From assembly GCA_905193145.1 (NCBI GenBank), contig CAJJNP010000075.1, forward strand, positions 1 to 14,032: 14,032 nucleotides of DNA, in the 5' to 3' direction. This document shows positions 13,962-14,032 of this stretch, in pieces. A program made the translations under genes and the position numbers. The DNA is from an uncultured Odoribacter sp. (GTDB taxonomy: Bacteria; Bacteroidota; Bacteroidia; Bacteroidales; Marinifilaceae). The notes under the pieces were generated by a model, which was not told the origin of the DNA, did not search any database, and saw only the letters and a program-made list of their open reading frames with translations. Position 1 is the stretch's first letter; every line of letters starts with the position of its first letter.

Positions 13962-14032
13962 ATGGCTAATAAAAAGAAGAAAGTTGCGGGTTCTTATTTT
14001 GTTTCAACGCTGAGTATTGCTTTGGTGTTGGT
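13962..14032 (+). CDS. ftsX: Cell division protein FtsX, N-terminal start
   Basis: The frame runs off the right edge after 23 codons, so only the N-terminus is visible: a basic MANKKKKVAGS, then YFVSTLSIALVLVL beginning the first membrane helix. This matches the start of Bacteroidetes FtsX, the permease-like partner of FtsE that controls septal peptidoglycan hydrolases. ATG 13959 is one codon upstream in frame and could be the start instead. The call rests on a short stretch, and confirmation needs the downstream sequence. Confidence 0.7.
   Translation, partial: MANKKKKVAGSYFVSTLSIALVL

Noticed and set aside
13756..13962. Hydrophobic 68-residue ORF between the tRNA terminator and ftsX
   Set aside because: It starts inside the terminator loop, has no ribosome binding site, is rich in T-run phenylalanines and overlaps the ftsX promoter region.

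Overview
The window reads as a chromosomal segment of a gut-type Bacteroides (order Bacteroidales). The evidence is the fused murF-alr gene, Bacteroidetes-type -7 promoter boxes (TAnnTTTG) upstream of several genes and the tRNAs, tRNA genes without an encoded CCA, and protein sequences (CNT transporter, DUF4922, FtsX start) of Bacteroides type. Species cannot be named from the sequence alone.

Layout. (1) 1-545 is the 3' end of a concentrative nucleoside transporter gene. (2) 546-1411 is a decay zone. It holds a 32-codon stub of an ECF sigma factor gene ending at a sequence that looks like an IS3-family terminal repeat, a rho-independent terminator, then a three-gene DUF3791/DUF3990-type cassette. 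In that cassette the central gene has lost its middle out of frame and the third gene is fused at its 3' end to the convergent ampG-like gene. (3) 1322-6234, minus strand, is a tightly packed four-gene operon: glycosyltransferase, DUF4922 HIT/GalT-like protein, SpoIID/LytB-domain protein, AmpG-like transporter. Neighbouring genes overlap by 11 and 1 nt at two junctions and lie 11 nt apart at the third. It looks like a peptidoglycan-fragment uptake and processing unit, but its chemistry is not established. (4) 6286-7589, minus strand, is prmC-recX with a TAATG overlap. (5) 7626-11551, plus strand, is cls (cardiolipin synthase) followed 23 nt later by murF-alr, ending in a strong terminator. (6) 11587-12531, minus strand, is a D-2-hydroxyacid dehydrogenase, divergent from a DeoR-family regulator (12701-13462). 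(7) 13491-13791 is a tRNA-Gly(GCC)/tRNA-Leu(UAA) unit with a textbook promoter and terminator. (8) The start of ftsX runs off the right edge.

Functional theme. Much of the window concerns the envelope: D-alanine supply and its addition to UDP-MurNAc-tripeptide (MurF-Alr), cardiolipin (Cls), septal wall control (FtsX), and probable wall-fragment import and cutting (AmpG, SpoIID). The parts least like a standard textbook locus are the GT/DUF4922/SpoIID/AmpG operon and the eroded DUF3791/DUF3990 cassette.
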